Below are positions 51,148-62,983 of a DNA stretch of 64,000 nt, piece by piece. The notes beneath the pieces are model-generated. The model was given only the letters and a program-made list of their open reading frames with translations, was not told the origin of the DNA and made no database searches. The stretch spans positions 372,001 to 436,000 of the forward strand of contig MCFH01000020.1 in NCBI GenBank assembly GCA_002104945.1, written 5' to 3'. Within the stretch, counting starts at the first letter, position 1, and every line of letters begins with the position of its first letter. The stretch comes from Piromyces finnis. Lineage: Eukaryota; Neocallimastigomycota; Neocallimastigomycetes; Neocallimastigales; Neocallimastigaceae. The position numbers and the translations under genes were made by a program.

Positions 51148-52027
51148 TTTTATAAAAACTAATTTTAGTTTTGATATTTAAATTTTAGTGTAAAAATATA
51201 AATTATTATTTTTTTTTATTAAATATTTTTAATTTGGGTATTACATATTATCGAATATTTAATGTATTAATATCCAATCATATATATTAAAGTGAATATA
51301 TATTGTACATATTTCATAAATATTTGATTTTAATTTATTTAAATCAATATTGTTTCACAGATTAAAGTTAAACATGTATATTTTTTTACATAAAAATTCT
51401 ATTAGTTCTCTTTACTAAATTTATGAAATATGAAATAGGCGGCTATATTTTTCTTTATGTTAAATTTTTATTATATTTTTTCCTTTTTTTTTTTTTTTTT
51501 AAACTATGATGTTTATATTAACAAGTATTTTTCGTACTTTAATTTTAAAACATGAAAGTCTATATTAAAGTTGTAATATCCATATAAATTTTACAAATAA
51601 AAAAAAAGTAAACTCTAGTTTTTCATTTTCATTTTTTTTTTTACTAATGGGTTTTATATAGATAGATATATTATAATATTATAGTTTATTAAAAAATAGG
51701 TTTTTAGCTATTTTTTATTACTAAATTGATAAATATGATAATAGAAACTTTATTAATTATTTAAATTATAGTTCATTGTTAACCAAAGAATACACTAAAA
51801 CTATATTAAATATAATTTTGATATAAGATGGAAAAAGGAATTATATTTACAGATTATTTTATTGATTATTTAGGATTTGGTAGTAATGAACTAATAAATT
51901 GAACATTTTCCTTATATATACATATATTTATTATTATGTTATTAAAAATAACATAATATAAGAATAATAAATAAATAAATAAATAAATAAATAAACAAAC
52001 AAACAAACAAACAAACAAACAAACAAA

Positions 52028-52115
<88 letters not shown>

Positions 52116-52557
52116 AAAATATATATTTAAAGTATTTATTAAAAGTATTAAATATCAACGTAATTAGTTGAGAAATGATAATTCTATGCAGTCATGAATT
52201 TTTTTTAGAGACTTCTAAGGAATATGAAAATTCGAAAAAGAATTATTAAAATTAAAATTTTATTTTTAATTAAACTAATAAAATATATTATTATAAAGTT
52301 TTAATTATAGTTTTATATATAAATAGAATTTATATTATATATACTAAAATTTGAATTTTAATAATAATGAAAAAGTTTTTATATATATTTATTAAAAATA
52401 ATGATTTTTTTTTTGTATATAAGAGTTTTATTTTCTTTTTATTTCATTAATATTTTTTTTAAAAAAATTATAAAAATATTTTGAAAGATATTTTTTAAAA
52501 AAAAAAAAAAAAAACTATTACTAATAAATAAATAAATAAATAATAAATTTAATAAAT
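51148..52557. other. intergenic region upstream of annexin genes
   Basis: Divergent spacer between chorismate synthase (minus) and annexin 1 (plus). It holds a poly-T at about 51486-51501, the AAAT/AAAC array listed separately, and a poly-A run just upstream of annexin 1 (about 52497-52514). No gene was seen. Confidence 0.5.
51966..52113. repeat. (AAAT)n array with an inner block of AAAC units
   Basis: A tetranucleotide array in which about eight consecutive AAAC units (about 51994-52027) are embedded between AAAT blocks. This suggests that a T-to-C variant unit spread by slippage within the array. Confidence 0.93.
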
Positions 52558-54856
52558 ATGTAGTATGTAGTAAAACCTTATGTTTTTTTTTTTAATTTTA
52601 TTAATTTATATTAAATATAATTATAAATAAGAATATCATTATTATTATTTAAAGATATATAAATTAATTTTTTTATGGAATAATGAATTTAATAGCGGCT
52701 ACCCACCATCAGGAGGAGCATACCCACCACCAGGAGGAGCGTATCCACCACCAGGAGGCGCTTATCCTCCACCAGGAGGAGCATACCCACCACCAGGAGG
52801 CGCTTATCCACCTCAACAAGGTTCACAGAGTAAAGATACTACTTCCCAGCAAGGTTCTTTTTCAACACCACAAGGATATCCACCACAAGGATATCCACCA
52901 CAAGGATACCCACCACAAGGTTACCCACCACAAGGTTACCCACCACAAGGATACCCACCACAAGGATACCCACCACAAGGATATCCACCACAAGGATACC
53001 CACCACAAGGATATCCACCACAAGGTTACCCACCACAAGGATACCCACCACAAGGATATCCACCACAAGGATACCCACCATCACAAGGATCATATCCACC
53101 ACCACAACAAGGATCTTACCCGCCACAAAATTATCCTCCTCAAGGATATCCACCACAAAATGTTTCACAATTTAATCAACCTCAAACGTAATATTTAATA
53201 TATATATATATTAATATATATATATATTAATATATATATGAACATTTTTTATTTTTCATATTTTATAACAGTTCTCTTTTAACACCAGCTGAATGTGATT
53301 TAGCAGTTAAGACTCTTAGAGATTCTATGAAGGGAATTGGAACAAATGAAAAGAAATTAATTAGTGTTTTAGGTAAATATCCACCACTTCAAATGAACCA
53401 AATTATAAAAGGGTATAAAAGTAATTATGGTAAGTGTAATTTATTAAACTTAATTACACTATTTTTATCAAAATTATAGTGATAATAATAAATAACCAAA
53501 TATATTGAAAATATTTATAAATCGAAACAGGTAAAAACTTAATTGATGATGTTAGATCAGAAACCTCTGGAAATTTCGGTAAATTAGCATGTGCTCTCAG
53601 TATGTCTATTATTGAATATGACGTTAAATGTCTCCACGATGTAAATATCAATATTAGAAATATATCTTTTCAAATATTTTATTTGGAATTGCTTTATTTA
53701 TATATTATTATTATGAATTTTAGGCTATCGCTGGATTAGGTACTGATGATGATTGTTTAATGGAAGTATGTATTTTGTATTTTATTATTATCATTTTTAT
53801 AGATTATTTAATATGAAATGATTAAATTAATTATTATTGGTGTATATATTAATAATACAATTTATTAAGATTCTTGTTGGTAGAACTAACGCTGATATTA
53901 ATGCACTTCGTGCTGAATACAAAAAAACATATAAAAATGATATTGAAAATGACGTAAAGGGTGATACTAGTGGATATGTTCGTCGTTTGTATACTGTTTT
54001 ACTTCAAGTATATATGATCCAATAATTATATATTAATAAAAAGAAGATATTTATTATTAGGAAATATTTTTTTTTTGATAATTAATATATAACTTTTATT
54101 TATTAAAATAGGGTAATCGTGATGAAACTAATAACGCTAGAGATGCTGTTGCTGATGCAGAAACTCTTTATAGAGCTGGTGAAGGCAAGATTGGTACTGA
54201 TGAAATGGCATTTATGTATGGAAAATTTTTTTAAAAAATACTTTTATTAAAACTATATGCTTATTATAGAAAATAATTTCATATTATTGTTTATTTGTTA
54301 TTAATTATTAACAATTTTGCTGATATATGTGTACCCTATATAATTTATTATTTTCAATTAAAAGCTCAATGTTATGTAATCGTCCAGATGCACATTTAAG
54401 ACAAGTATTTGATATTTATCAACAAAAGCATGGTCATACTATTGAAAAAGCCATTTCAAAAGAATTCTCAGGTGATATTAAGAAAGCTTTAACTAATCTT
54501 GTTTCTTCTATTAGAAATAAGGCTGAATACATTGCTACTTTGTATGTAAAACCTAAGTTTGGAAAATAATTTATTATATTTAATAGTAACATTATTATTA
54601 TAACAAAAAAAAAATATTCTAATTCCAATCAATAAATCTTTAAAATTATAGATTCGAAAAATCAATGAAAGGTATGGGTACTGATGATGATAAACTTATT
54701 AGATTGGTTGTTCGTCATAGAGCCCCATATGTTATTAATCCAATTAAGCAAGCCTATTTAACTAAATATGGTAAGCCATTAGCTAAGAGAATTAAAGGTG
54801 ATACCAGTGGTGATTACTGCAAACTTTTATTAACTTGTATTCAAGAAGCAAGCTAA
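52558..54856 (+). CDS. annexin with N-terminal GYPPQ repeats, paralog 1 (9 exons)
   Basis: Exons 52558-52562, 52696-53187, 53272-53429, 53531-53640, 53724-53765, 53870-54007, 54112-54215, 54365-54541 and 54652-54856 join in phase to 476 aa. A long N-terminal domain of Gly/Tyr/Pro/Gln repeats (GAYPPPG, then PPQGY) precedes four annexin repeats. Each repeat has a calcium-site signature: MKGIGTNEKKLISVLGKY, IAGLGTDDDCLME, GEGKIGTDEMAF and MKGMGTDDDKLIRLVVRH, with the matching acidic positions before TSG or FSG. The architecture is like annexins A7/A11 and Dictyostelium synexin, which bind acidic phospholipids when calcium is present. The start exon holds only ATGTA, then GTATGT. This choice rests on the same arrangement in the paralog, since the repeat frame has no ATG of its own. 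Confidence 0.87.
52870..53095 (+). repeat. 15-bp tandem repeat encoding PPQGY
   Basis: About fifteen nearly identical 15-base units of the CCACCACAAGGATAC type, in frame within exon 2 of annexin 1. The period of exactly five codons keeps the frame through unit gain or loss. The antisense frames across it are by-products. Confidence 0.92.
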
Positions 54857-56387
54857 ATTAATCAAGAACATAATAATTAAAAGTTCAAAATTCAATATTA
54901 ACTTTTTTTTAAAATGATATATAAAATTATATTCAAGTAAAATAAAATGTGAATTATTAATAGATGAATATTAGTAACATAATTATTTTTAATAGAAACA
55001 ATAATGTAATGTATTTGTATTCTAAATTATAATATAAATAAAATTTTATTTTACAATAACATAAAATATATGCATATAAGAAAAATATTTATAAAAGTAT
55101 ATCAAAATAATTATAAAACTTTTTAAATATTATTTAAACTTTTTTAAAAAAAAAATTTATGTATCATACATAAAAAGATTTCTTTTTTTCTCTTTCTGAC
55201 ATATGACATATCCAATTATAGTATTTATTTTATTTTGTATATTTTGAATTAAATTAATTTAATTAACTTTAAAAAATATATTAAATTAGATTTTTAAATA
55301 GCATAACTAATTATATTACTTAACTGTAGCATATGGTATATTTTATTATGACAAAAACCTAAGTAATTATAACTAGTTATTGTCATAATAAAATATACCA
55401 TTTACAGTTAAGTATTTTTCTTAATTGTTATATACATGCTTTATTTATTTTATATATACATATATATTTTTATTTAAGTAATATAAATTATTGCCAAAAG
55501 TGATTTTAAAATTTAATTAAATAAGAACGAGGTATATTATCTTTTCTTTCTAAAAAAAATATATATATAGGTATATTATCTAGTAAATATATATGTCATT
55601 TATATTTATTATAAAAATAATATCATCATTAAAATATGAAACTAAAATATTAATAATAGAATTAATTATTAAAAGGATTTCATTATAAAAAAAAAATGAT
55701 ATTACCTTTATGTAACTTATTAAATTGTTTTTCCCCCCAAAAAAAAAAAAAAAAAAACTTTAAAATTAATAATTGTATATATAGAACATATCGAGTGTTT
55801 AATTTTTTATTATTTTACTAAATCCTATTATATTTTATTATTGTTTTTCTTTTAATTAAGTCTTTATTTCTTAATTTGATGTATAACTGCCAGAATAAAA
55901 AAAGAATTAATTAAAAAGGAAAAGGTAGTACATTCTAAATCTAACCTAATAAATGTGAATTATGTATATTTATATCATTTAAATAAATATAGTATATATA
56001 AACTTTTAATAATTTGTTTAGATATTCATAAAATATTATTTCATTATAAATAATTAATTTTTCTTTTTAAAATTATAATTTTGTTGTTGGTATTAATGAG
56101 AATATAAAAATTTATTATAATATTTTTCTTTTATATGGAAACAATTATAATTTCCTAAAACAAAAAACAAATAATATAATAACAAAATTTATATTATCAT
56201 ACCCTTGCTTAAATAAATAAATAAATAAAAATACTTCTAAAATACTTATAGAAAAGGTCAATACAATATAAAAGCATTCAAAAAATAATAAAAGAACAGT
56301 ATTATATTTTAAAAAAGTAGTATTTCAGAAGAAACTGATATTATAAGAATATTACTTCTCTATTAACAAAACTTAATTAATTTAAAT
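54857..56387. other. spacer between the two annexin genes
   Basis: About 1.5 kb, AT-rich, with a C6-A run near 55734-55756 (CCCCCC followed by poly-A) and the foldback element listed separately. It holds the 3' end of annexin 1 and the promoter of annexin 2. No gene was seen. Confidence 0.5.
55317..55414. repeat. foldback / inverted repeat, about 35-bp arms
   Basis: The left arm (55317-55354, starting TACTTAACTGTA and ending ATTATGACAA) is the reverse complement of the right arm (55380-55414, starting TTGTCATAATAA and ending CAGTTAAGTA), apart from a 3-4 base insertion in the left arm (GCAT). A 25-base loop separates them. The arms are not simple repeats, so the structure is not explained by AT-richness. 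It could be a miniature foldback element or a hairpin at a gene end. Confidence 0.88.
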
Positions 56388-58236
56388 ATGTAGTAAGTGT
56401 ATATATTTTTATTATAACAAAAACTAATAATTATAAATATTTTCTTTTCTTTTTTTTTTTTTTTTAAAAAAAAACATTTTATTTTAATTTAAATTATGAA
56501 TTGCAAATTAAATGGCATAATCATGCTACTAATTTCATTTAAAATATATTTCATAATATAATAATAATAATAATAATAAAAAGAAGTATATAATATTTTA
56601 ATAATATAAATAATATCAAAAAAAAAAAAAGTTATATATAATAATTAAATTATATAAAATAAATATATTAATATTAATATCAATTTTTTAATTTAATAAC
56701 AGTCCACCATATCAACAATCAGGTGCAGGAACAAATGGATATCCATACCAAGGATATCCACCACCACCACCACAAAATCAATATCAAGGATATCCACCTC
56801 CAGGAACAGGTGGCTACCCACCACCACAACAAAATTTGTATCAAGGATATCCACCTCCAGGAACAGGTGGCTACCCACCACCACAACAAAATCTATATCA
56901 AGGATATCCACCTCCAGGAACAGGTGGCTACCCACCACCTACAGGAGGATATCCACCAACAGGAGGAGGTCATCCACTAACAAATATGCCTTCAACTGCT
57001 CCAGAAAGGGCTGGTAGTGCATATCCACCTCAACCTTCTTTACAAGCTGGATATCTACCACCAACTACACAAGGTGGATATACTGGATATCCACCACCAT
57101 CAAATACTCCAGGAGCTTATACTGGATATCCACCGGCATCAAATGGTTATCCTCCACAGGGTAGTTATGCTGGCTATCCACCCCAAAGTGGCTTTGCTGG
57201 TTATCCACCAACTCAAGGATATCCTGTTCATCAACAAAATACTGTTTATGGAACAGGTGCTTATGGTCAATCAATAGATAACTTTGGTTTAGGTGGAACT
57301 TCAAACCTTTTAACTGCAGATGAAGTTACAAAAGCTTGTGCTGAATTAAGAGATGCTATGAAAGGTTTCGGAACTAATGAGGCAAAATTAATTAGTGTTT
57401 TAGGTACTTATCCTCCAATTCAAATGAATCAAATTATTAAAGGTTACAAGTCGCATTATGGTAAATCATTAGAATCTGCTGTTGATTCTGAAACTTCTGG
57501 TAACTTTGGAAAATTATGTATTGCATTGTCAAAATCAATTTTAGATTTCGATGTTTATTGTCTTCATGAAGCAATAAGTGGTCTTGGAACAGATGAAGAT
57601 TGTTTAATTGAAATTTTAGTAGGTAGAACTAATTCGGATATTCAAGCTATTAATGATGCATACAAAGCAAAATATCGTAATTCACTTGAAAAAGACATTA
57701 GAGGAGATACTAGCGGCTATTTTAGGGCATTATTAGTAGCTCTTGTTCAAGGTAATAGAGACGAAGGTAATGGTACTCGTGATATTAGAAGTGATGTTGA
57801 AGCATTATATAGAGCTGGTGAGGGAAGACTGGGTACTGATGAAAGCACATTCATCTCAATTTTATGTGGTCGTCCTGAGGCTCATTTAAGACAAGTTTTT
57901 GCTCAATATCAACAAAAGTATAGTCACTCAATGGAAAAAGTTATTAAGAGCGAATTTTCTGGTGACATTAAAAAGGCTCTTATTAATTTAGTAAAATCCA
58001 TTACTAATCATAATGAATTTATCGCTGAACAATTTGAAAAATCAATGAAGGGATTAGGTACTAATGATGATAAACTTATAAGATTGACTGTTCGTTATCG
58101 TGATCCAATAATTATTGCTCCAATTAAAGAAGCTTACAAGACCATGTATGGTAAATCATTAAAGAAACGTATTGAAGGTGATACCAGTGGTGATTATAGA
58201 AGACTTTTAATAACTTGTATTGGTGAAAATAAATAA
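56388..58236 (+). CDS. annexin with Pro/Gly/Tyr-rich N-terminus, paralog 2 (2 exons)
   Basis: Exon 1 is just ATGTA (56388-56392), followed by GTAAGT. After a 310-nt intron, exon 2 (56703-58236) reads in phase to give 512 aa starting MYPPYQQSGAGTNGYPYQGY. The N-terminal ~200 residues carry GYPPPGTGGYPPP-type units, less regular than in paralog 1. Four annexin repeats follow: MKGFGTNEAKLISVLGTY, ISGLGTDEDCLIEILVGR, GEGRLGTDESTFISILCG and MKGLGTNDDKLIRLTVRY, each with the acidic residue before TSG or FSG. The core is very similar to paralog 1 but lacks all seven of its internal introns. Known relatives bind acidic membranes in the presence of calcium; the low-complexity head may drive self-association. 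Confidence 0.88.
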
Positions 58237-58691
58237 TACTAAACTTGACGAGAGATTAACTAAATAATATTTTTTAGTTATAAATAAAACTAAATCATTT
58301 TATTACAAAAAAATGTTTATTATTTCAATATAACTCATATCTATATCTATTCTGTAAATAAATAAAATAATTATTAAAATAAATATATAAACGATATAAA
58401 ATTTCTTCAATACATTATATATATCATTTTAATTATTTTTGTTTATATACATTTTTTTTTAAAAAAAGTGATTACATTTTTAGAAAATATATTCATCATT
58501 TTTATTATTTTTATTTAGATATGCTTTATTTTTTTTTTATTTTTATTATTTTTTTTTTTTATTTTATCCTACATTTTTATTTTATATTGACTATAAAGAA
58601 ATTATTATGTATATTATTTAGTAAATGTTATAAATATTATATTTGGATGCGTTATTATAATTTTTTTTTTTTGGAAAATAAAAAATAAAAC
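58237..58691. other. convergent spacer (annexin 2 / PPT1)
   Basis: Tail-to-tail spacer of about 450 bases containing AT-rich 3' UTR sequence and T runs only. No gene was seen. Confidence 0.5.
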
Positions 58692-60719
58692 TTAATTTTG
58701 AATTTTCAATATAAAACTATCAAAGAAATTGTTTGATTTTTTATTTTTATAGTCTAATAAACTTAGATCGTCATCATCAAAATTTTCATTATCATTAACG
58801 GGCTCATCTAAATAAGGATGAAAAACATTTTCCATAAAAAATTCATAATCTATGTTCATCTTTAATATATATAAATATTTATATATCAAAATTATTACTA
58901 TGAAATTTCTTACATATTTTATATTATTTTAAAACATTTAATAAACATAAAGCTACTTACATGTCCCCCTGGTGATGTAAGAAAATCTAGCTTATTTTCT
59001 TTATCTAAAGTATGCATACCAATCCAATCCTATATGAAATAGTTTCATAATATATAAATATGAAGTGAATTACAATAAAATACTATTAAGATAAAAATAT
59101 TTTTAGATATATATATAAGTATATTAATTACTTCTTTATATGAAAGAGTTTCATTCATTGGAATCATTTCTTCAAAGTCATTCACCCAACCAAACCACTT
59201 TTTTTTTAATTATTATTTTTATTTTTTAAAAATCAAAATGAGAGATATTATTGTATTATTATTTTTGTAAAACAATAATTAAAAATAAAGTATATTAGTA
59301 TATCATATTATGTTATATTCGACATACAGAAGTAATGGCTGGAATAACAGTTTCTTCTTCCGAAAATCTTATCATTACAAATTTATTGAGTTTGAGCATA
59401 TTTTCTTTATATTTTGGATTCTTATTCTAAATTTTAATGTATATTAAAAAAATAATATATTAAAATCCAATATTCTTTATTTTCATTACTATATACAGAA
59501 TTTATTTTTACTTCTCTTTCATTATTAATATCGGCTAAAAAGATTGATTTTTCTAAATATTCATCATAATTATCGATACTCTTAAATTTATAATTAACAT
59601 GTAAATCATAAAAAATTATTATGTCCAGATTTTTAAAAATTAATTATTTATATAACCAATAATTTGCACTATAAAAAATATACATTTTTATTATTCTATT
59701 TACTTTAAAATACTGAGCTTGAATAACTTTATTTTGAATAAATGAACTATATACATTTGAAGATAATAATAATCTCATTTTAAAACAAAAGTCAGAATCA
59801 TCATTAGTACAACCTGGAACGGAAGAAACACCTTTATATAAAATATTTTTGTTTAAATTTAATAGTTATTAAAAATCAAAAAATCTATATATTATTTTTA
59901 TAATATATCATTGTAGATTAACTTTTCCAATTATTTTACCATTATGCTGCCCACCATAAGTAATTAAATTATAAACTGGTGGATCATTGCAGCGCTCAAC
60001 ATAAGCTCTTAAAAATTGTCCACCCTTTTTTTTTATAATATGTATCCAATAAAGATTATTTATTTTATATTTGTTTCAAGCTTATAAAAATTTTTATAAT
60101 TTAAGCTATTTATAATAATATTTACTTGTGAAAAACCAAGAGCATTGAAACCATCTTTTAAGTATGGGTAAATATCATCTTCATGTAATTTATTACAAAC
60201 ATAATCAACCTATTTAAATATAACAATATATATAAATTTTTAAATTTAAATTTATATATATATTTATTATTATTATTTTCTTTTTAATTTAATAAATTAT
60301 TAAATTAAAACTTTATATTTATGAAATTCACTTGTTCATTAATATTTCCAAAATATGAATTCTTTCTTTCAATTAATTCACTTTCTGAATCTGAAACCAT
60401 TAATGAATAAATAAAAGTTCCTGGTAATAATTCTTTAAGTATTTCCATAAATCCACCAATACTATAATGATATTATTTATATTCATTTCAGCATGAATTA
60501 TTTAACTGGTTTTACTAAAGTCTTAATATTTTTTTTAAAACAAATTCGTTTATACCTATCCTTATTACAACATGTATCGCCCATACCATGCCATATTACA
60601 ACTATGTATAAAAATAATTGAACCAATAGTTTCTTGATAATTAGAACTTATAATTTGTTGCACTATATTTATAAAATTAAGAAAAAATATTTTACCTGGA
60701 CGATATATATTTTTTGCAA
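58692..60719 (-). CDS. PPT1: palmitoyl-protein thioesterase (PPT1), 5' end unresolved, at least 11 exons
   Basis: Minus-strand exons 60719-60696, 60601-60556, 60461-60332, 60209-60126, 60024-59940, 59831-59704, 59580-59512, 59426-59328, 59197-59132, 59029-58961 and 58859-58692 join in phase. The product matches PPT1 throughout: [57 protein letters not shown] (nucleophile Ser in GFSQG), [46 protein letters not shown] and the C-terminal GGH, the likely catalytic His. PPT1 removes S-acyl groups from proteins in lysosomes or vacuoles. The signal-peptide exon upstream of 60719 was not found; a leucine-rich stretch near 60750-60795 is a candidate. The C-terminus carries an extra acidic and basic tail of about 35 residues. 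Confidence 0.88.
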
Positions 60720-61486
60720 CTTTTTTTTTTATTAAAACGGTTTTTTAAAATAATAACAACAATAACAGTAATAATAATGAAAATAAAATTAGTTTACTAA
60801 TTATTTATAATAATAATAATTATTATTATATTATAGTTTTTTACAAGTATTAGTAATAATTAATGTTTTAATTAAGAAGCTAATTAAATGAATTTTATTA
60901 AATTTCATTATTTGTTTTCTTTTATATATATATATATATATATATTTTATTTATTGTTTTTCGTTTCTCAAATTTATGTTAGTAATGGTTTATTTATTAT
61001 TTTGATCTATATATTTATTTAAAGATGCCTTTTTTTTTTTTTTTTTTTTTTTTTAAAATTTCTTTTTCTTTTTTATTTTATTTTTTTTTATTTTCTATCT
61101 TGATTTTTTATTAAATTAAAGTTAATTAAAATTAAAAAATTTTTGTAGTTTTATGGAATTGGAAAAAAAAAGAAATAAATTTTCAGTACATAAAATATTA
61201 AAAAGAATCAATATTTAAATGAAATTTCAAAATTAAATCTATTATAAAATATTACTAATAGAAATAGATTAAAGAGTATTATTAAATTTTAATGTGAAAA
61301 TTTTATATAATATATTAATATAAAAATAAACAGTATATACATATATACACAACAGATTGTTCAAAAAATAATAAATGAATTTATAAAAAACATTTCATTC
61401 ATTATCCTTTTTTAGTTTTTTAAATATTCATCTAAATTAACATATATAACAATTTAATTTTAAACATAATAAAATTTAGTAACAAT
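60720..61486. other. divergent spacer, probably with the PPT1 first exon
   Basis: Head-to-head region between PPT1 and the coiled-coil gene. On the minus strand, one frame near 60750-60795 reads a hydrophobic run (KLILFSLLLLLLLLLF) suited to a signal peptide, but it cannot be joined to exon 60719-60696 with ordinary splice sites. The rest is poly-T (about 61030-61054) and AT repeats. Confidence 0.4.
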
Positions 61487-61781
61487 ATGAGTCTAGAAAG
61501 TCTTCAACAACAATATAATTTATTACATAATTTATTAGATAATTTGGAAGATCAATGTCAATTATGGATTCAGAAACAAGATATTACATGTGCATATGCT
61601 TCTTCCATTATTAATCTTATATCTCAACAAAATGATGCCAAAAGCTATTTTAAGAACAACGATAGTGATATTATTATCAAAAAGGGGAAAAAAACTTTTA
61701 CACAAACCAATTTTTCAAATTTTACATCTAATGGAGTAAATGTAGTATCTTTTCTTCCTCCATTGGAATTTAAATTAACCT

Positions 61782-61812
<31 letters not shown>

Positions 61813-62467
61813 TAATAATGCACTATCAGATAATATTAATAATAACAATATAACATTAAAGTGTGGTAACAACAATAATAAAAAGGTGAGCAATGCTACT
61901 ATTACTCAGAGTATTGATTCAAAGGATTATACACCTGCTATCATTGATTTACTTTCACAATATCCAGATGTCGTTGAAAAGTTGGTAGTGAAGCAACAAT
62001 ATAATATAGAACAAGCTATTAAAAATTTTAAAAATGAAGCTGAAGAGTTTAGTTTAATTAAGGATACAATGATAAAAATAAGGCATGATGCCAAAAATAG
62101 TGTTCGTTTAGCATATCGAAAAGCGATAGAAATGGAAAATCAAGATATTGATGAAGAAAATGGTTTGAAAGAAAAGGTTATAGATAAAATGAATACCATG
62201 GAAAAAGCGAATATTCCATTAATGGACCTAGAAATGTGGATAGATAAAATAGTAACTTGTTATGAAAGAGAATGTACAGTAAAGGAATATTTATTAAAAC
62301 GCTTAAGAGAAGGTAGCCTTACTGAAACAACTGATTGGGATAATTGGAATAGTCGTTGGAATTCCCAGAGTTATTTAGATTTTAATCTTGAACAGGATAT
62401 TCGTGAAAAAATTAAAGCTTATAAATTACTTAAGATATATGAGAGAGAAAAGGAAAAAGAAATTTAA
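61487..62467 (+). CDS. uncharacterised coiled-coil protein, possible CINP-like C-terminus
   Basis: A 326-aa single-exon gene beginning MSLESLQQQYNLLHNLLDNL. The N-terminal part is predicted helical and coiled-coil. Residues about 100-111 form an Asn run from AAT codons, inside a low-complexity linker. The C-terminal half is well preserved in composition: KIRHDAKNSVRLAYRKAIEM, NIPLMDLEMWIDKIVTCYER, ECTVKEYLLKRLREGS and a Trp-rich DWDNWNSRWNSQSYLDF. The spacing W...Y..E...K......W...YL resembles that of the CDK2-interacting protein CINP, but this is a by-eye impression. I do not recognise the family with confidence. It is divergently arranged with PPT1. Confidence 0.6.
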
Positions 62468-62844
62468 AATTTATTTTTTTGAACTAGTTTAATATTTTTA
62501 TTTTTTTTTATTATTTTTTCCTCTGTCTATACTATCAAATAAACCAAATAAACAATAAATCATTATACTCTAATATTTTTCAATTTAATTTATTAATTAG
62601 ATTATGATATTATATATAATATCCATAATAAAATAATAATAATACTAAATATAACATAGTATTTAAACATTAGATTGCAATTATTATATTTTATTATATA
62701 TTTTTATTATTTATCTTTATTAAATTAAAATATACTAAATGGTGTTTTATCTTGATAGAAAACAAAACAAAGAAAAGTTCTAATTTTTTTTTTTTTTTTT
62801 AATATATTGTAATCTTTAACATTAACAAAGTATATTTACTAGTA

Positions 62845-62878
<34 letters not shown>

Positions 62879-62983
62879 GAAAGTGATTTAATTATTGACT
62901 AAGATCATTTTTAAAATGTGTAAAAACAAAACATTTAAATATATAAACTGACTCGACTAGAAATGAGAATATACACAATAATT
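62468..62983. other. convergent spacer
   Basis: Tail-to-tail spacer with two long T runs (about 62786-62801 and 62851-62878) and otherwise featureless AT-rich DNA. No gene was seen. Confidence 0.5.

Noticed and set aside
51934-52158. 74-codon Leu/Phe/Ile/Tyr frame
   Set aside because: By-product of the AAAT/AAAC array.
52683-53198. His/Lys-rich frame and antisense Val/Trp-rich frames over the annexin head
   Set aside because: They are other frames of the PPQGY repeat; only the Pro/Tyr frame continues into the annexin repeats.
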